Shown here: piece by piece, positions 8,559 to 16,116 of the stretch
Position numbering within the stretch: position 1 is the stretch's first letter
Layout of the letters: the number at the start of each line of letters is the position of its first letter
Assembly (NCBI GenBank): GCA_012521805.1
Contig: JAAYLQ010000020.1
Span: 1 to 18,583 of the forward strand
Direction: 5' to 3'
DNA from: Bacillota bacterium
Lineage (GTDB): Bacteria > Bacillota > Limnochordia > Darwinibacteriales > DTU012
Length of the DNA stretch: 18,583 bases
Translations under genes and position numbers: made by a program
The notes under the pieces: model-generated
The model's input: the letters and a program-made list of their open reading frames with translations, nothing else
Told to the model about the DNA's origin: nothing
Database searches by the model: none

Positions 8559-10352
8559 CTAGTAAATATTCCATTCATGTTTTTTAATCTCAGAACGAGT
8601 TTCAAGGATTCGTTCTCCAAGCAGATCAAGCTCCCGCTGAATCTCATCACGAGATGAGTATTTTAAAAAGATGTCCATCAGCTGACTCTCGAATGATTTA
8701 TCCCACTTAAGATGCATGAGAATTGTATCTAACTCGCCAAGCACCATCTGAAACATGTTGATCTTTTCGTGGAGCAGAAACATAATGTGTTCTTCAATGG
8801 TATCCTTGGTCACTAGATTGTAGATGTGTACATCTTTGGTCTGTCCCAAGCGGTGCACGCGACCGATTCTCTGCTCCAGCCGCATTGGGTTCCAAGGCAA
8901 ATCATAGTTGATTACATGGTTGCAGAACTGAAAATTAAGCCCTTCGCCTCCCGATTCAGTACTGACTAAGATACCGCCTTCTTTTTGAAAAATATAGCGG
9001 ATCCACTGCTTGCGGCCGCGCGACAGGGAACCATCAAAGGCAAGTGTGCGAAAACCAGCTTTCTCTAAGCGGTAGCGAATATACTCCTGTGACGCCCGAT
9101 ATTCAGTGAAGATGATGATTCGATCCTGAATTTCTGCTGCTAATTTTTCGATAATATCACATTTGCTGTTGTGGCGAATTTTGACGGTTTCATTCATCAG
9201 CTGGACAATATTTGAATCGGAGTCGAGGTTATGTTTCTGATATATTTTTTGGAGCGTTAGACCAGCCGCATAGAAACTTGAACACACTTCACGCTGCAGT
9301 GTGATTAGGGGCAGTATATTGCTCTGAAATGGCGTTAATTTGCTGGATGCTTTAATTAAATTTGTAATACGATCATAAAGAGCCTTTTCTTCTGGCGATA
9401 GTTCAACTAAAATAGGATATACATTGCGTTTAGTAAATTGGACGGTACCTTCGCCGCGGCGGTTGCGAATTAGCACACTTGACAGCAGTTTCCGCAGTTC
9501 CTCCGGATTTTTTGGTGTGCGCAGATCAAGCATAAATCGCTGCTTGAACTTGCGGTAACTCCCCAACTGGCCTGGTTTGAGCAGCGTGATTAAGTTGTAC
9601 AGTTCTTTGAGATTATTCTGTACCGGAGTAGCTGTGAGCATCAGGCAGTATTTCTTTTGGATCGAGTTAACAAATTTCCAAGCTGCTGTATTATTATTTT
9701 TCAGCTTATGGGCCTCATCGATTATCAGCATATCATAAGGAATATTCTTGATAATTTCAGCATGGGGTTCCCGTTTAGCTGTATCCAGGGATGCGATTAA
9801 AATATCAGCGTGTTCCCAGTCCCACTCTGATTTTTGGATCCCTGCTTGGATATCGAACTTCTCGTACAGCTCCTGATACCACTGCCAGCACAACGAGGCG
9901 GGGACTAAGATCAGCGCTCTTTTGACTAAACCTCTCAATAGGTATTCTTTAATAATAATTCCTGCTTCAATTGTTTTACCTAAACCTACTTCATCAGCTA
10001 AAATTGCTTGGCCGCGCATTTCCCTTAAAACTTTTTCCGCAGTTTTGATTTGATGGGGATATGGGATAACTCCCACCTGCTGCCAGCGTTCTGCTAGGTG
10101 ACTTACACAGAGCAGTTCAGAGAAGCCATGGGTTAATGAGAGTTCATCAGCAGTTTGGGCCAGACGGTGCCAATCCAGATCATCGAAATTCCGCTGGCGC
10201 AGTTCCCGGATGATCCGGCGAAATCCCGAAAGGGAAAATTCTACGGTATAGTGTTCTAATTGAATCGGATCGTAAAAAACTTCTTCACTTTCGATTAAGT
10301 CTTGGTCGGAATAGTTTAGGAGTGGAATAATAATTTGAGATGGATCAAGCAA
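8559..10352 (-). CDS. SNF2/RapA-type DEAH helicase (YqhH-like)
   Basis: SNF2-family ATPase; relatives use ATP to move along duplex DNA and displace bound protein or RNA polymerase. The 597 residues carry all core motifs: motif I DEVGLGKT (120-127), Ia LVPASLCWQW, motif II DEAH (212-215), III LTATP (239-243), IV IIFTEYR, V GGEGLNFQ (468-475) and VI RIGRVHRLGQ (495-504). There is no nuclease or SWIM domain, and the extension after motif VI is about 90 helical residues. The start is TTG at 10352, preceded by GGGAGGG with 7-8 bases of spacing. Length and gene neighbour match YqhH of B. subtilis. Family assignment is firm. The cellular role, such as polymerase recycling or DNA repair, is not known. 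Confidence 0.93.
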   Translation of the reverse strand: MLDPSQIIIPLLNYSDQDLIESEEVFYDPIQLEHYTVEFSLSGFRRIIRELRQRNFDDLDWHRLAQTADELSLTHGFSELLCVSHLAERWQQVGVIPYPHQIKTAEKVLREMRGQAILADEVGLGKTIEAGIIIKEYLLRGLVKRALILVPASLCWQWYQELYEKFDIQAGIQKSEWDWEHADILIASLDTAKREPHAEIIKNIPYDMLIIDEAHKLKNNNTAAWKFVNSIQKKYCLMLTATPVQNNLKELYNLITLLKPGQLGSYRKFKQRFMLDLRTPKNPEELRKLLSSVLIRNRRGEGTVQFTKRNVYPILVELSPEEKALYDRITNLIKASSKLTPFQSNILPLITLQREVCSSFYAAGLTLQKIYQKHNLDSDSNIVQLMNETVKIRHNSKCDIIEKLAAEIQDRIIIFTEYRASQEYIRYRLEKAGFRTLAFDGSLSRGRKQWIRYIFQKEGGILVSTESGGEGLNFQFCNHVINYDLPWNPMRLEQRIGRVHRLGQTKDVHIYNLVTKDTIEEHIMFLLHEKINMFQMVLGELDTILMHLKWDKSFESQLMDIFLKYSSRDEIQRELDLLGERILETRSEIKKHEWNIY

Positions 10353-10443
10353 CGGCAGCCCTCCCTAGAGGTGTAATCTTGGTTTATTGTTGCCTGAACA
10401 GACTGTCTTTATCCGTTGTACCTGCTGGAATCCACGAATCTCC

Positions 10444-10473
10444 ATAATCTCCTGCTTTTCTTTGCATTGTCAG
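10444..10473 (-). promoter_or_regulatory. Candidate promoter for the SNF2/YqhG operon
   Basis: On the minus strand: CTGACA (10473-10468), an 18-base spacer, then GATTAT (10449-10444). The -35 matches at 5 of 6 positions and the -10 at 4 of 6. It lies in the 207-base divergent gap (10353-10559) between the helicase and rimO. That gap also holds an inverted repeat TCCTGCTT (10450-10457) / AAGCAGGA (10492-10499) around the -35. I found no convincing + strand promoter for rimO there. Confidence 0.35.
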
Positions 10474-10559
10474 TTTTTAAACTCCCAAATCAAGCAGGAA
10501 AACAGACCCATAAACGCGAAAGTTTGAATGATAACACAACTGACTTGTGAGGTACGTGC

Positions 10560-11903
10560 ATGACTGTTAAAGTAGGATTAGTATCATTAGGATGTGCCAA
10601 AAATTTAGTAGACAGCGAAATAGCATTGGGATATTTACATGAGGATGGTTATGAGATTGTCAACCACCCTGAGCAGGCAGATGTGTTGATTGTAAATACT
10701 TGTGGATTTATCGGTCCTGCTAAAGAAGAATCTATTAATACCATCTTTGAAATGGCAGATTATAAACAAACCGGCAGATGCCGCTGTTTAATAGTAACGG
10801 GATGTTTATCCAAACGCTATCAGCAGGAATTGTGGGACGAAATTCCTGAGATTGATGCTGTGCTTGGCACAGGAGAAATGGATGCTTTGCCGCAGGTGAT
10901 TCGCAGAGCTTTAGCTGGTGAGCGAGTAAGCCTAGTGCGGGAAGATTATTTTTCTTATGATGACCCGCGCATGCCCCGCTTGATTTCTACCGGAAGGCAC
11001 AGTGCTTATCTCAAAATTGCGGAAGGCTGTGGTCACAGCTGTGCATTTTGTGCTATCCCGCATATTCGAGGACCGTATCGCTCCCGCAGTCCTAAGGCAA
11101 TTCTCGCGGAAGCTGAAGAGCTGGCGGCGGTTGGGGTTAAAGAGCTAAATATAGTTGCACAGGATACGACCCAATACGGACGTGATTTGGCACCGCGTCA
11201 GTCATTAGCATCACTATTGCGGGAATTGGTCCAACTGGATATTCCCTGGATTCGAATCTTATATGCTTATCCGACTGCAATTTCTCAGGAGCTGCTCGAC
11301 TTAATGAGTGCCCACGATAATCTGCTCAGTTATATCGACCTGCCTTTACAGCACGCTTCGAGATCTGTTTTGAAGCGGATGCTTCGACCTGGCAGCTACG
11401 ATAGCTATTTAAAGCTGCTGGAACAAATCCGCAGCAGCGTTCCCCAGGTAACTATTCGCAGTTCATTTATTGTTGGTTATCCTGGTGAAACTGAAGCTGA
11501 GTTCCAAACCTTACTGGATTTTCTTAAAGCTGCACAGCTAGATCGCTGCGGTATTTTTATGTTTTCCCCTGAAGAAGGCACTCCCGCTTACGATTTACAG
11601 CCGCAGGTTGACGAGGAAACCAAGGAGGAGCGCTATCGTATGGCTATGGAGCTGCAGCAGCAGATTTCACTGGGTAAACAGAAAAAGCTTTTGGGAAAAA
11701 CCTTAGAAGTTTTAGTGGAAGGACGCTCTGAAGAAAGCGATTTAGTGCTGGTAGGCCGCCATCGGGGTCAAGCCCCAGAAGTTGATGGCTTAGTGTATAT
11801 GGGCAATCCGACAGTAGAGGTAGGTAGTTTAGTTAAGGTAAAAATTACTCAAGTTCATCCATATGATCTAGTGGGTGAGATGATAGAGGGAGATGTCGAA
11901 TAG
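10560..11903 (+). CDS. rimO: Ribosomal protein S12 methylthiotransferase RimO
   Basis: Radical-SAM enzyme carrying two [4Fe-4S] clusters that methylthiolates the conserved aspartate of ribosomal protein S12. The 447-residue length is typical. Seen: the N-terminal UPF0004 domain opening with VGLVSLGCAKNLVDSE (the RimO-type CAKN/DSE signature, which separates it from MiaB), further cluster cysteines at NTCGF and VTGCLSKR, the radical-SAM triad C157-x3-C161-x2-C164 in GCGHSCAFCAIP, and a C-terminal TRAM domain from about residue 375 with VGRHRGQAPEVDGLV. ATG at 10560 follows GTGAGGT with 6 bases of spacing. The stop TAG is followed directly by the ATG of pgsA, so the two form an operon. Confidence 0.96.
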   Translation: MTVKVGLVSLGCAKNLVDSEIALGYLHEDGYEIVNHPEQADVLIVNTCGFIGPAKEESINTIFEMADYKQTGRCRCLIVTGCLSKRYQQELWDEIPEIDAVLGTGEMDALPQVIRRALAGERVSLVREDYFSYDDPRMPRLISTGRHSAYLKIAEGCGHSCAFCAIPHIRGPYRSRSPKAILAEAEELAAVGVKELNIVAQDTTQYGRDLAPRQSLASLLRELVQLDIPWIRILYAYPTAISQELLDLMSAHDNLLSYIDLPLQHASRSVLKRMLRPGSYDSYLKLLEQIRSSVPQVTIRSSFIVGYPGETEAEFQTLLDFLKAAQLDRCGIFMFSPEEGTPAYDLQPQVDEETKEERYRMAMELQQQISLGKQKKLLGKTLEVLVEGRSEESDLVLVGRHRGQAPEVDGLVYMGNPTVEVGSLVKVKITQVHPYDLVGEMIEGDVE

Positions 11904-12422
11904 ATGGGTTTGGCTAACTGGATTACGGTTATACGGATTTTTTTCATACCTGTATTCATGGCAGTAGTTTTGAGCGGTGCTCCAAACGGCAAGTATCTAG
12001 CAGCTGTTGTTTTTGGTATTGCTGCCGCAACCGATGGTTTAGATGGATATATCGCTCGTACCCGCAAGCAGGTTACCCGATTTGGTAAGCTGATCGACCC
12101 GATAGCTGATAAACTGCTGATCAGTGCTGCACTGCTAACCCTGGTTGAGCTTGACCAGATCAGCGCTTGGATTGCCATTATTATTATCGGCAGAGAGTTT
12201 GCAGTATCTGGTTTGCGGATTTTGGCTGCTGCTGATCAGGTTGTGATTGCCGCCTCAAAATGGGGTAAAGTCAAAACGCTGACGCAAATTATTGCGATCC
12301 TTTTACTGCTCTTGGAAATTCCTGGTGGCATGTGGGTGATGTGGGTGGCAGTTCTGGTAACAATTTTCTCTGGTGTCGATTATTTCTATCATGCCCAAGA
12401 TTTGCTGAAGAAAACCGATTAG
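11904..12422 (+). CDS. pgsA: CDP-diacylglycerol--glycerol-3-phosphate phosphatidyltransferase
   Basis: Integral membrane enzyme that transfers the phosphatidyl group from CDP-diacylglycerol to glycerol-3-phosphate, the first committed step to phosphatidylglycerol. The 172 residues show the full CDP-alcohol phosphotransferase signature D44-x2-D47-G48-x2-A51-R52-x8-G61-x3-D65-x3-D69, within hydrophobic segments at about 5-22, 31-44, 72-95 and 120-165. It opens with the usual NWITVIRIFFIPVF. Its ATG touches the rimO stop, and a GAGGGAGA site sits inside the end of rimO. A related CDP-alcohol transferase such as phosphatidylserine synthase is less likely given length and context. Confidence 0.93.
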   Translation: MGLANWITVIRIFFIPVFMAVVLSGAPNGKYLAAVVFGIAAATDGLDGYIARTRKQVTRFGKLIDPIADKLLISAALLTLVELDQISAWIAIIIIGREFAVSGLRILAAADQVVIAASKWGKVKTLTQIIAILLLLLEIPGGMWVMWVAVLVTIFSGVDYFYHAQDLLKKTD

Positions 12423-12427
12423 GTATA

Positions 12428-12436
12428 TGTTATAAT
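12428..12436 (+). promoter_or_regulatory. Extended -10 promoter (TGTTATAAT)
   Basis: A perfect TATAAT at 12431-12436 preceded by TG one base upstream, and by TATG as in the TRTG extension. No good -35 lies 16-18 bases upstream, which extended -10 promoters can tolerate. The predicted start, about 7 bases downstream, falls at 12443, the first base of a hairpin. It could drive the small membrane protein and FtsH-like genes. Confidence 0.5.
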
Positions 12437-12442
12437 GAATTT

Positions 12443-12468
12443 GTGCCTCAAAGAGGCACTTATATTTA
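12443..12468 (+). terminator. Hairpin after pgsA, probable terminator
   Basis: GTGCCTC (12443-12449) / GAGGCAC (12453-12459), a perfect 7-base-pair stem with loop AAA, then TTATATTTA. It fits a modest intrinsic terminator for rimO-pgsA placed 20 bases after the pgsA stop. As it begins where transcripts from the adjacent -10 box would begin, it could also cap the 5' end of the next operon's RNA. Confidence 0.6.
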
Positions 12469-12475
12469 GAATCAC

Positions 12476-12500
12476 CAATGACTAACATAAGTTAGTATTG
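12476..12500 (+). promoter_or_regulatory. Second leader hairpin before the membrane protein/FtsH-like operon
   Basis: CAAT (12476-12479), a bulged G at 12480, ACTAAC (12481-12486), loop ATAA, GTTAGT (12491-12496) and ATTG (12497-12500). Ten base pairs with one bulge and a tetraloop, ending 9 bases before the AAAGGG ribosome binding site of the next gene. No T run follows. Any regulatory role is inferred. Confidence 0.4.
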
Positions 12501-12522
12501 TTAACTAGAAAGGGTGAAAAGG

Positions 12523-13056
12523 TTGAAGCTGGAAGGTGTTCGCATTAAAGCTGTTCTTGTCGTTTTCATTGTTGTCCTGGGTCTTGCCCTCTTTGGACAG
12601 TATTTTGCCCATCAAAAGCTGGTAATCGAGCCGATTTCCCAAGCATTTTCAGGTATTGAGGCAGTTGAAGCAGTGGAACTAATTGAAAACGACGGTCAGC
12701 TTACTCTGACTTTGACCTTAGGTGAAGTTGCCGAACTTGATGACCTGGTAAATGAGATTTTGATGACTGCCGCTCGTTATTCACAGCCCTTTCAGATCTT
12801 AATAAAAGACACGGCTGACGGCAAGCTGGAGGCTGTGTATCATGAGATGCATTTTGTGATTGAACAAGGAGTTATTCACGGGAATTTCGTCGAGATGGCC
12901 AAGGAAATCCAGCGCTTAGCCGATGCGCATCAGGTTAAATATCGTGTGAAGGTAGACCGCGGAAATGTTTATCTCCAGCTGCATGATCAGGATCGTTATT
13001 TATATCAAGTGGTGAGCAGACAAGATCAGCCAGTTCTGCTGCGGTTAGATAGTTAG
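12523..13056 (+). CDS. Unknown single-span membrane protein upstream of FtsH-like gene
   Basis: I do not recognise a family. The 177 residues begin with a short basic segment (MKLEGVRIKA) and one hydrophobic span (about 10-28, VLVVFIVVLGLALFG). About 145 soluble residues follow, and the positive-inside rule places them outside the cytoplasm. These read as two alternating strand/helix units: VEAVELIENDGQLTLTLTLG and a helix, then FVEMAKEIQRLADAHQVKYR and a strand pair. There are no Cys residues and no lipobox. Start is TTG at 12523 with AAAGGG at 12509-12513; a GTG at 12514 in the same frame would be too close to that site. The stop is 14 bases before the FtsH-like start, so the two are almost certainly co-transcribed. 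A role as partner of the protease is inferred from context only. Confidence 0.75.
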   Translation: MKLEGVRIKAVLVVFIVVLGLALFGQYFAHQKLVIEPISQAFSGIEAVEAVELIENDGQLTLTLTLGEVAELDDLVNEILMTAARYSQPFQILIKDTADGKLEAVYHEMHFVIEQGVIHGNFVEMAKEIQRLADAHQVKYRVKVDRGNVYLQLHDQDRYLYQVVSRQDQPVLLRLDS

Positions 13057-13070
13057 AAGAGGTGTTCTGG

Positions 13071-14561
13071 ATGAAACTTGCACTTAAAGAAGTTCTGTTG
13101 GGTACCGCATTGGCAATCCTTGTTTTTCTAGCAGTTCGGGGTTTTGATATCACTCCTCTTATTTTGATTGCTGCCATGGTTTTAGTTTTGAAATTTACCG
13201 TGGATAACCGCAGCCAGAGTAGCCGCTTTGATGTTATCGAACGCAAAGGGGTCAGCACCACCATCCCTCAGGTAGCTTTCTCAGATATTGGTGGACAGGA
13301 TGTTGCTAAGCGGGAGTTCAAAGAAGCTTTAGATTTCATAAGGCTGGATCAAGAAGTCCGGGCCCTTGGCATCCGTCCCCTGAAAGGGATACTACTGGTT
13401 GGCCCTCCGGGTACAGGTAAAACATTGATGGCGAAAGCTGCTGCTAACTATACAAATTCTGTGTTCATTGCTGCATCAGGATCACAGTTCGTGGAAATGT
13501 ATGCTGGTGTTGGTGCTAAACGAGTGCGCCAGCTGTTTAAGAAAGCGTACAGTGAGGCAGAGAAAGCTGGTAAGCAGGCCGCGATCATTTTTATTGATGA
13601 GATTGATGTTTTAGGAGCAAAGCGCGGCAAAAATGTCAGCCATATGGAATATGATCAAACTTTAAACGAGCTGCTGACGCAGATCGACGGAATAACTGTT
13701 AATCAAAATATACGTCTGCTGGTTGTTGGAGCTACAAACAGAGCTGATCTTTTAGACTCTGCATTATTACGTCCAGGTAGATTCGATAGAATCGTCAAAG
13801 TGGATCTGCCGGATCGCAGAGGCAGACTGCAGATTTTAAAGATTCACGCCAAAGGCAAACCACTGGCGGATGATGTTGACCTAGATAAAGTAGCCCAGTC
13901 TACCTTTGGGTTTTCTGGAGCACATTTAGAAAGTATAATGAATGAAGCGGCAATTCAAGCACTGCGCTGCAGGCGGCAGCAAATTACCAACGAAGACCTG
14001 CGTGAAGCTGTGGAAAAAGTAATGCTCGGCGAAAGATTGGAGCGTACCCCTACAGAGCAGGAACGCATCCGGATTGCCTATCACGAGGCGGGGCATGCTG
14101 TAATTAGCGAAAAAGTGAATGCTGGTTCGGTTGCTTCGGTAACAATTGTTTCCAGAGGAAATGCTTTAGGTTATATGCGTCAGCATGAAGAAGATGATCG
14201 GTATCTTTATACCAAGGATGAATTGTTGGGTAGGATTCAAGTGTGTATGGCTGGTGCGATGGCTGAAGAATTAGTTTTTGGACAGCGCTCTACCGGTTCC
14301 CTTGGTGATATTGAACAAGCTGAAAAAATCGCAAAAAAGGTGATTTATTCTGGGTTAAGCGATTTGGGAGTTGTCAGCAGTGAACTGCCGACAATGACTC
14401 TTTCGCGGACTATAAATCAAATTATTCAAGAACAAGAATGTATCGTTCGGGAGTATCTTGCTGCAAATGTAAACAAGCTGCATATTTTAGCAGAAGTTTT
14501 ATTAGAGCAGGAAAAGCTTTCTGGACAAGAGCTGCGGAGAATTCTTCACCAATCTGCATAA
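13071..14561 (+). CDS. FtsH-like AAA+ zinc metalloprotease, short form
   Basis: Membrane-anchored ATP-dependent protease of the FtsH family. The 496 residues contain two close membrane spans (about 6-21 and 26-42) separated by only about four residues (RGFD), an AAA+ module with Walker A GPPGTGKT (111-118), Walker B with D176/E177, the second region of homology ATNRADLLDSALLRPGRFDR, and an M41 peptidase with HEAGH (H338, E339, H342) and third zinc ligand D413 in GDIEQAE. All catalytic residues are present, so it should be active. Standard FtsH is about 600-650 residues with roughly 70 extracytoplasmic residues between the spans; these are missing here, and the C-terminal tail is short. ATG at 13071 follows AGAGGTG by 6 bases; a GTG at 13062 lies inside that site. 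It is probably a paralog, with a full-length FtsH elsewhere. Confidence 0.9.
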   Translation: MKLALKEVLLGTALAILVFLAVRGFDITPLILIAAMVLVLKFTVDNRSQSSRFDVIERKGVSTTIPQVAFSDIGGQDVAKREFKEALDFIRLDQEVRALGIRPLKGILLVGPPGTGKTLMAKAAANYTNSVFIAASGSQFVEMYAGVGAKRVRQLFKKAYSEAEKAGKQAAIIFIDEIDVLGAKRGKNVSHMEYDQTLNELLTQIDGITVNQNIRLLVVGATNRADLLDSALLRPGRFDRIVKVDLPDRRGRLQILKIHAKGKPLADDVDLDKVAQSTFGFSGAHLESIMNEAAIQALRCRRQQITNEDLREAVEKVMLGERLERTPTEQERIRIAYHEAGHAVISEKVNAGSVASVTIVSRGNALGYMRQHEEDDRYLYTKDELLGRIQVCMAGAMAEELVFGQRSTGSLGDIEQAEKIAKKVIYSGLSDLGVVSSELPTMTLSRTINQIIQEQECIVREYLAANVNKLHILAEVLLEQEKLSGQELRRILHQSA

Positions 14562-14566
14562 GCTTC

Positions 14567-14594
14567 AAGCCTCTGGTTTCAGGGGCTTTTTTAT
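14567..14594 (+). terminator. Intrinsic terminator after the FtsH-like gene
   Basis: Stem AAGCCTCTG (14567-14575) / CAGGGGCTT (14580-14588), nine pairs with one G-T, loop GTTT, then TTTTTATT. It begins 6 bases after the stop codon. Confidence 0.9.
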
Positions 14595-14622
14595 TGTTAA
14601 AGAGCGGATCACAGGCTTTAAT
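14594..14622 (+). promoter_or_regulatory. Candidate sigma-A promoter for the desulfurase fusion gene
   Basis: TTGTTA (14594-14599), a 17-base spacer, TTTAAT (14617-14622); 4 of 6 and 5 of 6 consensus matches. It sits directly after a strong terminator and about 37 bases before the start codon, where a promoter is needed. Confidence 0.5.
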
Positions 14623-14658
14623 CTGGCGGCATAAAATTCTATGGGGGTGAAAACCAAC

Positions 14659-16116
14659 ATGGAAGTTATTACTAATGAGCAGTTGCATGAAAAAATAGCG
14701 TCAGGTTCTGCGATTATAGTTGATGTGAGAGAAAAATATGAGTTTGAAAGGGGACATATTCCCGGTGCTGTATGGGTACCTTTGTCTGATATTGAGACTG
14801 TTACAGCATTCTGGGCTTTGGATGCCCCCATTGTGATTATCTGCAACAGTGAAAACCGCAGTCAAGCTGCTTGCCGTTTTTTAGAGCGTGAAGGATTTAT
14901 CAATGTCAGCTACGCTGTGCCCGGTATGCAGAGGTGGGAAGGGGAGCTTGTTCGTTCAGATTGCCCGGAAATAGAGCGGGGAAGACTATGTGAAGGGCTG
15001 GTTTACTTGGACCACGCGGCTACTACTCCAACAGCTCCAGAAGTGGCTTCTGCAGTATGGTGGTGGTTGACTCAAGGATATGGGAATCCTTCCAGCACTC
15101 ATCTTTTGGGGAGAATCAGCCGCGACCTGCTCAATAGAGTTCGGCATCAAGTAGCATCTTTAATTGGAGCAGAAGATCATGAAATTATCTTTACCAGTGG
15201 TGGTACCGAATCCAACAATATGGCTCTGTGGGGTGCCCTGCAAGCTGCACCTCCAGAACGCAGACGTTTAATCACATCAGCAATTGAGCATCCTTCAATT
15301 CTAAGTAATATTGAATATCTGCAGAAACTTGGTTATCAGGTTACGAAATTACCGGTTGACGATTTGGGGCGAGTCAGTTATCATGAACTAGTGCAAGCTC
15401 TAGACCATGATACTGCTTTGGTCAGTATTATGTATGCAAACAATGAGGTCGGCACTATTCAAGACATTAAGAGATTTGCTGCTGTTTGTAAACAGTTTGG
15501 GGCTCTGTTTCATACTGATGCAGTTCAGGCTGTTGGAGTATGTCCACTGAATGTCAATGATTTGGGTGTCGATTTACTGTCTATATCGGCACATAAAATA
15601 TACGGTCCAAAGGGCGTTGGAGCACTTTATATTCGTTCTGGAACAAAGATCGAACCTCTGCTTAAAGGGGGAGGACAGGAATTTGCTCTCCGATCTGGAA
15701 CAGAGAATATTCCTGGTATAGTGGGTTTTGGTGCTGCTTCTGCACTAGCATGCAGACGTCTCAATCAGGTAACCCAACTCGAAGGACTCCGAAATGAGCT
15801 GCAGTCTCAGCTGGAGAGTGTTCCAGGGATCAGATTTTATGGAGATCCCAGTAGTCGACTGCCCCATATACTCTGTTTCAGCGTTGAAGGCTATTTAGGT
15901 TCAAACTTGGTCCTTGATTTAGATCTGAAAGGATTTTGCTGTTCAAGCGGTTCAGCCTGTAAAGGTCAAAAACCTTCCCATGTACTTGCAGCAATGGGTG
16001 TTCCTTTGAAGCAGGCCCGGCAGGCTGTAAGAGTAAGTCTTGGGTGGGGTAATACTCAGGAGCAGATCAACGCATTTGCTGATGTCATCAGGGATCTAAC
16101 TGCCAATAAGCATTAA
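14659..16116 (+). CDS. Rhodanese-cysteine desulfurase fusion protein
   Basis: One 485-residue chain joins two sulfur-transfer enzymes. Residues 1 to about 100 form a rhodanese domain (IIVDVREKYEFERGHIPGAV) with an active loop C62-N-S-E-N-R67-S that keeps its persulfide-forming cysteine. Residues about 113-485 form a NifS/IscS-type PLP-dependent cysteine desulfurase: YLDHAATTPT, TSGGTESNN, IEHPS, the cofactor lysine K313 in SAHKIYGPKG, and the sulfur-accepting C434 in SSGSACKG. It would take sulfur from cysteine and could pass it between its own domains before tRNA, cofactor or Fe-S assembly. ATG at 14659 follows GGGGGTG (14643-14649) by 9 bases; an ATG at 14641 has no site. No scaffold gene (iscU) or tRNA thiolase is next to it. 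The last 21 bases overlap the convergent gene. Confidence 0.93.
   Translation: MEVITNEQLHEKIASGSAIIVDVREKYEFERGHIPGAVWVPLSDIETVTAFWALDAPIVIICNSENRSQAACRFLEREGFINVSYAVPGMQRWEGELVRSDCPEIERGRLCEGLVYLDHAATTPTAPEVASAVWWWLTQGYGNPSSTHLLGRISRDLLNRVRHQVASLIGAEDHEIIFTSGGTESNNMALWGALQAAPPERRRLITSAIEHPSILSNIEYLQKLGYQVTKLPVDDLGRVSYHELVQALDHDTALVSIMYANNEVGTIQDIKRFAAVCKQFGALFHTDAVQAVGVCPLNVNDLGVDLLSISAHKIYGPKGVGALYIRSGTKIEPLLKGGGQEFALRSGTENIPGIVGFGAASALACRRLNQVTQLEGLRNELQSQLESVPGIRFYGDPSSRLPHILCFSVEGYLGSNLVLDLDLKGFCCSSGSACKGQKPSHVLAAMGVPLKQARQAVRVSLGWGNTQEQINAFADVIRDLTANKH

Noticed and set aside
10353..10559. Riboswitch, small RNA or tRNA in the largest intergenic gap.
   Set aside because: No cloverleaf, T-box, or known riboswitch core was recognisable; only a weak promoter and an inverted repeat are seen.
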